Shown here one piece after another: positions 58,870 to 64,000 of a stretch of DNA of 64,000 bases (position 1 is the first letter of the stretch; each line of letters starts with the position of its first letter). The translations under genes and the position numbers were made by a program. The stretch lies in NCBI GenBank assembly GCA_003254885.1, contig QANT01008492.1:1-64000 (forward strand), in the 5' to 3' direction. The notes under the pieces were generated by a model. The model was not told the DNA's origin, searched no databases, and saw nothing but the letters and a program-made list of their open reading frames with translations. The DNA is from Purshia tridentata (taxonomy: Eukaryota > Streptophyta > Magnoliopsida > Rosales > Rosaceae).

Positions 58870-59941
58870 CACTTTGGGAAATTTGGCTGAGTACTTCCTT
58901 TAGTTTCTTGGCGTATTCTTTGCGGGAAGTGACAGAAGACAAGTCACTCTGGATCTTTGATTTTTGTAGAAGAAATTGTGCATGGTCTTCATTGTGTAGG
59001 ACCACCTTGGCATTTGAGAATTGGGGGTGGCATTTGAACCAGTCCATGACCGCAGGTTTTGTGATGCGGTCAGTCTTGAATCTGTCCCACCACTTGACTT
59101 TGTATCTGTGCATAAAGCAGGGACTCTGGGAGAGAGTCCTTTGTGTTGTGTAGATTTCCCCGGAGAAAATCCACGCAATATTCATTGAGCAGACGAACCA
59201 AAATAATGGATCGATTGTTTGAAGATTTGTTGACTTTAAATTCATTTGAAAAAATTGGAAAATTGGAACAAGATTGTTTGGAAGAATTTCATCTATAGCA
59301 CCAAACCGATGCCAGATGTCTTTGAACCAAAAAGGAACTTTGAGTTTGAAATTGTGGCAGAAGAAGATGAACCACGAATGCTACCTAGCCTTATTTTGGA
59401 GGTAAAAAACATTTGACCAGGCATCAATGTAGTCCCAGTAACAATAAAACTGAGGGGAAAATTTTTGAGAAAGTTTTTTCATAGTGTTGGGGTGTTGTCC
59501 CCAGTCACTAAGAGTTAAAACCTTTTTGATCTGGATTTTTGAATGAGTAACTTGATCCTGGGTTTTGTTGTGAGTAATAATAATTGAATCAGTGTCCACC
59601 AGAATAAATGCATAATATTTTTGAGTGTTTGCTGGATTTGTTGCTAGGAAAAAATTGGGATAAGTTAATTTTTGTAAAATCATATAAGGGTCAGGGTCAT
59701 CAACCTCTTCCTCAATATATGAGATTACACTTGGTTGGGAATTGCAATAATATAGACTTTTATTTGAAGAGGCTGAGGCCTTATGAGAAGCAGGCCTGCT
59801 GAGAGCTTGAAAAGTATTTGTGATTGGGATGTCTTGACCAAGAATATTGATAAAACTTGGGGAAGACTTTGGTGTTTCTTTTGTGATTTTTGGGTTTTTG
59901 GCATAAGATGCCTTTGTGGATGGGGAGGCTTTCTCACTCAT
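58754..59941 (-). pseudogene. ORF-C of caulimovirid 2
   Basis: The same unknown family as 52774-53928, 395 codons from ATG 59941. The ATG overlaps the RT-RNase H stop as ATGA (59938-59941), an arrangement that suggests coupled reinitiation as in caulimovirids. One in-frame stop, TAG at 59381-59383, splits it; the frame continues in register on both sides. Conserved blocks: ISYIEEEV, DPYMIL, FILVDTDSI, DWGQHPNTMK, YCYWDYIDAW, HRYKVKWWD, a charged helix, an acidic tail and APYFQDSQDP. No membrane segment or signal peptide is seen. Long conservation between diverged copies implies it was a functional viral gene. Confidence 0.7.
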
Positions 59942-61187
59942 TTTCCTTGGAGAAATTCCCTGGTAAGAAAGTCAAGGAGAGAATTTTGATCACCTTCGAT
60001 AAATTCAATGTTAAAATCAAAAATTGAGAGTAAAGCTTTCCATCTAGCAAAAATTTGTTTTGCTGCCAAATTTTTGACATCTTTTTCTAAAACATCTTTT
60101 GTTGCTTTGCAATCAATTCGTGAAAAAAATTTTTGATTAAGTAAATCATCTTGAAATTTTGTGATACATAGAATTTCTTTTTTAATAGTGCTGTATTTGG
60201 CTTGGGTTGGGTTCCAGATTCCTGAGGTGAACCTAACTAATTGTTCTGGCTGATTTGGGTACTTTTGTTTGAGTATTCCTCCAAATCCTAAATTGGATGC
60301 ATCTGTTTCAACAATTTTGAAAGCAGATTCATCCAGGAGATTAAGACAGGGGAGGTGTTTGACTAAGCCCTTAACCCTTTTGACTACTTGGGTATGTTCT
60401 TCTGACCAAGGAGGAGGGTTCGTTTTAAGCCTTTGGTATAAGGGTTTGCAAATGAGAGTCAATTCTTGGATGAAGTCTAAGACATAGTTCAGACATCCTA
60501 AAAACCTTTGTAGTTTAGTTTTGTCTTTGAGTTCATCTGGAAATTTGTCAGCAAATTCTATAATTCTTGAGATTGGGACTATTGAATTTTGATAAATGTT
60601 GTGTCCCAAGAATCTGATTTTTGTTTGGAACAAGGTAATCTTTTTTGAGGAAAGAACTAAGCCATTTTCTTCGATGATTCTGAAGAAAAGGTTTAGGTGT
60701 TTCCAGTGTTGGTTAATTGATTTTGAGAAGATAAGGACATCGTCATTGTATACTAAGGAGAAATTAGTATATGGATTGAAAATATCATTCATCATTTTTT
60801 GGAATTCAAAGGGAGCATTTTTGAGGCCAAAGGGCATTACGGTCCATTCGTATTGCCCAAAGGGAACATTGAAGGCTGTTTTGTTTCGATCCTTTTCAGT
60901 AATTTGGACTTGCCAAAAGCTTGATTTGAGATCGAATTTTGAGAAAACATTAGCGTTAACTAATCTTTTGAGTAGATCTCTTTTGTTGGGAATGGGGTAC
61001 CTGATCCATTGGAGGGCTTTGTTTAAGGGTTTGTAGTTAATCACCAGTCTTGGGGCTCCTCGTTCCAGTTCAGAGGCTTTCTGAACATAGAAGGCTGAGC
61101 AGCTCCAAGGAGATTTGCTGGGTCAGATCAGACCTTTGTTTAGAAGATTGTTGATTTCCTTTTTGCAGTATTCCATTAAGTCTTGGC
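59938..61187 (-). pseudogene. Endogenous caulimovirid reverse transcriptase-RNase H
   Basis: The RT copies pregenomic RNA to DNA; RNase H removes the RNA. An uninterrupted frame runs from 61122 to 59938 and includes the RT fingers and palm (PFGQYEW and GLKNAP segments), the active site YNDD at 60739-60750, LGH(N) and a connection with SEEHT. RNase H begins near TDAS (60295-60306). The active-site variant YNDD differs from the usual Y(I/V/M)DD. Upstream lesions: an in-frame TGA at 61123-61125 and a frameshift near 61222 that separates this frame from the protease-RT spacer. The stop overlaps the ORF-C start as ATGA. Similarity of motifs is to Caulimoviridae rather than to LTR elements, judged by the PLY(Q)RL and SEEHT segments and the absence of integrase. 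Confidence 0.85.
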
Positions 61188-61536
61188 TCATCTGGATGGG
61201 CCTTGACTTAGCGGGGATCTTGCTTCATCAAAATCCTTTTCATAGGGGAGAGTAACAAAGTACTGTCTCCTATGGGTAAAGGCGTTTGGGTTTTTGGCCG
61301 TAATTTCTTTAATCAGCTTGGATTTAAATTGTTCAATTTGTTGAACAAGTTTTGGTTGGGTTAGTTGGGTTTCTATTCTTTTAATTTCAATTTCTTGTTT
61401 GAGAAAATTGATTTGGGCTTTCTTTCTTTCTAGGAGGCTTAATTTGTTTTTGACTAGAAGATCTTGAATAGTATTAATATCTCTTTGTTTGGGTCTTTCT
61501 AGGAATTCTAGGAAGACTTCTTTACCTAAAGTTTTT
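61188..61536 (-). pseudogene. Caulimovirid 2 protease-RT spacer, truncated
   Basis: About 115 codons in a frame different from the RT. It starts at the LTR border with LGKEVFLEFLERPKQ, which matches the segment after the protease in caulimovirid 1 (52515-52590). A Lys/Glu/Gln-rich helical spacer follows, then LPYE and DFDE just before the RT. The first 14 codons of the open frame (61580-61537) belong to the LTR and are not viral. The frame closes at 61188 through a 1-nt shift near 61222. Confidence 0.75.
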
Positions 61537-61895
61537 TGTAACGGCCCGTACCTTCCTAAGTGAATTTTAATAGGGCTCACAGTTGACTTTTTATTTGAGT
61601 GGGATTTTAATTTTGACCTTTGGTCTATTAGGAAGGTCTTGAGCTCACAAGTTCGTTGACATGCGGCATGGGTTGTTTAGAGCTACGGTTAAAAAGTCAT
61701 GCACGTGACAAGTGCCCCAAAATTTGACTTTTTAAATTGCTTGGATTTTAGATTTTACTTTGACATGGTTGCGTAGAGCTCGACTCCACGAGTTCATAGA
61801 CACGTAGCATGCGCCGTTTGGAGCTACGGTTTGAGAAATATGAAGGGTTAAGGTGAGGGGCAAACTTGTAATTTTGGGTAAAGTGGCTTTTAGAA

Positions 61896-61913
61896 TTCCA
61901 GAAAATTCTGGAA
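61896..61913. promoter_or_regulatory. Heat-shock-element-like motif in the LTR
   Basis: A perfect TTCnnGAAnnTTCnnGAA pattern, part of a longer inverted repeat (GAATTCCAGAA and TTCTGGAATTC) at 61893-61916. It lies about 360 bp from the LTR start, as in the copy at 423-440. A TC microsatellite follows directly. Confidence 0.5.
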
Positions 61914-61914
61914 T

Positions 61915-61935
61915 TCTCTCTCTCTCTCTCTCCCC
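61915..61935 (+). repeat. TC microsatellite
   Basis: About ten TC units followed by CCCC. It lies just downstream of the heat-shock-like motif and is absent from the LTR copy at 1-786, so it expanded in this copy only. Confidence 0.8.
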
Positions 61936-63550
61936 TTTATCTCTCTCACAGCCCCCCCAGCCCGTGACTTTCTCTTCCCTCTCCCTCTGCGCGACACCCA
62001 CCCAACCCATTGCGGCCGACCCAGACCTGCCGACGACACCCCAGCTGTCGACCAGTTGTCCCAGCCGCCGACCAGCCTCCCCAGCTACTCCTCTAGCTAG
62101 CCCAGCCCCTGCGCGCGACGAAACCAACTTGGGAAGCTGTCATTCTCGCTGGTCCTCTCCTCAAATTTCGGCCAGTTTTCTGGCACTACTCCTCTCCATT
62201 TTAGGTGGGTTTTCTTCCCCTCACTCTAGGCTTTATTTCCCCTCTAATTTGGTGGTTTAATGTTGAGTATTTGTGGATGAAGAATTTGGGGGTTTGAGAC
62301 CCATTTCGGATTTGGCCATGGTTGGGTGAAATTGATGGTTATTTTGTGCAATTGAAGGGTAAGACACGAACTTAGGGTGAGTAGGGACTCGATTGGTGGA
62401 TTGAATTTGAGGAATTTGAAGAATTTGGAAGTGGGAGATTTTGGGGGTTATGTCATTTCGGGTTTAGCTTAGATCTTCAGATTTAATGCAAATGGTGAGG
62501 TGTTTTGGGCAATTTCCACATTTAGGAACCTCTAATTGAAGGTTAGAATGAGAAATTTTGGAAAATTTTGAGGGAAATTGAAAGTTGGAAATTTCGGGCT
62601 TATGCCCATTTCGGAAATTTTGGAAATTCAAAGTGTTCATGGAGGATTAATGGCAATTGGGAATGATTTTCACCCTTAGGAACGATTTATTGAGGATTAG
62701 AATAGTTAGATTAAATCACATTGGAGAAATGGTGATTTTGGGTTGAAATTGGACATTTGTTGGATTTTGAAACGACACTTGAACGAGCCTCGGTCAAGTT
62801 AGGTAGAATGGAGGTTAATTGGGGAAATTTACCAGATAAAACGAGCTATTGGTATCGGGTTTTGAGTCAAGACAGAAAATAAGTTGGGCTATAGTTAAAT
62901 ATAGATTTGTGCAGCGAAATGCCTAGACACGCGCACTTTTTTTTTTACGACCTTAAATTGAATTGATTAGTATTCTAACGCCTTGTCATTCTCGTGTTAG
63001 GCGACATTCTCGAGTCTAGGGATGATCCAGTCGGAGACCAAAGCTAGGCTATCTCTGTGAGTGGACTTTGTTTATGAATTGTTTATGGATTGTATGATTT
63101 AATTCATATTTTTAGTTTGAGTTTATTTGAGCTTTGATTTATTTAAATTAGAAATATTATTTGGTTCACAAGTTTAGTTCACAGATTTCTTAAATAAGTT
63201 TGACTTAGACGTTGGGTTTGGAATTTGTTATACTGGATTTTATGCTTTGGCTAGACATAAATAAATTCAAAAGATGTTATCATGCTTGAGTTTGAGAATA
63301 TATTGTATTTCAAGGGGCTCTTGTGCCAAGGATTTATTAGTCGTGGTTTGTCGAGAAATGTTAAGTATTTTATATCTTGGGAAAGGAGTTTCGGGAGTTT
63401 ATGATTTCAAGCCACCCTATTTAGTATCTCCAGGTTATCAGATTGTATATGTCTTTGAGACCCATCACGGCACACACATAGGCTTTGGGCTGTGTGCCGG
63501 GATGCCTTGCCCTTTGGGGGTGACCCTGCGTGCACGTATGGCAGTTTGTT

Positions 63551-63715
63551 GGCCCTGCATGTGTATGACAGACCCCAGCTCTGCACATGTACGGCAGGAT
63601 TACTGGCCCTGCATATGTACGGCAGGTTGTGGGCCCTGCGCATGTACGGCAGGATTATTGGCCCTGCATGCATACGTCAAGTTGTGGGTCCTGCGCATGT
63701 ATGGCAGGATTTCTG
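63551..63715 (+). repeat. Minisatellite in the LTR, about 27-28 bp, six units
   Basis: Units begin ggccctgc and continue with an atgtacggcagg-like core, starting near 63551, 63581, 63609, 63636, 63660 and 63687. They differ by point changes. The small open frames over it in all three plus frames are a by-product of the repeat. Confidence 0.85.
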
Positions 63716-64000
63716 GATATTGGATTAGATGAAAGCATTCTTTTTAGATCAATTTACAAAGATAATTCGTGAGAACATAGATTTCAGTTCTTATTTGATA
63801 TTTTGGAAGCTTGACCAGTTTTATCGATTTATCAGAGTTTTCAAAATGGATTTCAGATTTGGATTTTATATGGAGTTTCAGTGAATTTTATGAAAATAAT
63901 TTAAAACTAGGGGTTTTTAAAGAGAGACGTGAGGTCTTAGTGCCCAATTATTTTTATAGTTTGCCATAATAAATGGATTTATTTTTAAGTTAAGTTTAAA

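Larger units (their letters stand above)
57857..61536 (-). mobile_element. Endogenous caulimovirid 2, truncated upstream by an LTR
   Basis: Read on the minus strand: protease-RT spacer, RT-RNase H, ORF-C (joined by ATGA), ORF-D, TATA box, leader with a small ORF, then satellite. The movement, capsid and protease regions are lost where an LTR begins at 61537. The gene order after the protease matches caulimovirid 1, and it supplies the RT-RNase H missing there. Amino-acid differences between the two ORF-C copies are many, so they come from different virus lineages or very old insertions. No LTRs of its own are seen. Confidence 0.85.
61537..64000 (+). mobile_element. 5' part of a Tekay-like LTR, cut by the window edge
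   Basis: Begins TGTAACGGCCCGTACCTTCC directly after caulimovirid sequence. The first 700 bp are homologous to the LTR piece at 786-1. It then continues with a G/A-rich leader-like region, 'cgtgttaggcgacattctcgag' near 62995, a splice-donor-like 'ctgtgagtgg' near 63055 and a 27-bp minisatellite at 63551-63715. Such long LTRs with internal tandem repeats are typical of the Tekay/Del lineage. No gene of the element is inside the window. Open frames at 61853-62260 and 63274-63732 lack protein features. Confidence 0.7.

Noticed and set aside
61853-62260. 135-codon plus frame and 131-codon minus frame in the right LTR
   Set aside because: Both are Ser/Pro/Leu low complexity across a TC microsatellite in LTR sequence, with opposite-strand overlap.
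63274-63732. 152-codon frame rich in Cys and His
   Set aside because: The second half is the 27-bp minisatellite read as protein; the first half has no recognisable feature.

Overview
This is non-genic plant heterochromatin. I see no host gene, tRNA, rRNA or CRISPR array. The host looks like a flowering plant: there is an L1-type LINE whose ORF1 carries a DUF4283-like domain and a zinc knuckle, long Ty3/Gypsy (Tekay-like) LTRs that begin TGTAAC, a CACTA transposon end, and endogenous caulimovirid (pararetrovirus) sequences. The species cannot be named from this window. The setting resembles a pericentromeric or knob-like satellite domain invaded by retroelements.

The backbone is about 42 kb of one satellite family with a monomer of about 150 bp, running from 3.1 to 57.9 kb with interruptions. 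Diverged monomer types recur in a fixed order, so the array has higher-order repeat (HOR) structure. At 3.9-29.7 kb the HOR is an 8-mer of about 1,190 bp. At 36-48.5 kb it is a 10-mer of about 1,404 bp, made of the same eight types plus two more, with one half-length unit. Array polarity is + from 3.1 to 19.37 kb, - from 19.37 to 29.73 kb, + from 35.95 to 56.48 kb, and - from 56.48 to 57.86 kb.

Layout: 1-786, 5' part of an LTR (- strand); 787-1392, fragment of a caulimovirid capsid region (- strand); 1393-1940, 3' end of an LTR (+); 1941-3121, right end of a CACTA element; 3122-29730, satellite with a LINE 3' fragment (3637-3870) and an unrelated insert (6159-6448); 29731-35950, nearly complete LINE; 35951-48530, satellite with a second LINE 3' fragment (39125-39401); 48531-54693, endogenous caulimovirid 1 (+), with movement, capsid and protease regions, no reverse transcriptase, then a conserved unknown ORF; 54694-57856, satellite; 57857-61536, endogenous caulimovirid 2 (-), with RT-RNase H and the same unknown ORF; 61537-64000, 5' part of an LTR (+) of the same family as the one at 1-786.

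All protein-coding sequence belongs to mobile or viral elements and carries stops, frameshifts, duplications or truncations. The observations most worth following are: the RT-less caulimovirid copy, which keeps the ATGA start of its downstream ORF; the shared unknown ORF-C; two related HOR architectures in one array; strand-switch points, one occupied by a LINE; a perfect four-unit heat-shock-element pattern in both diverged LTR copies; and single-N joins flanked by short direct repeats, which look like assembly artefacts.
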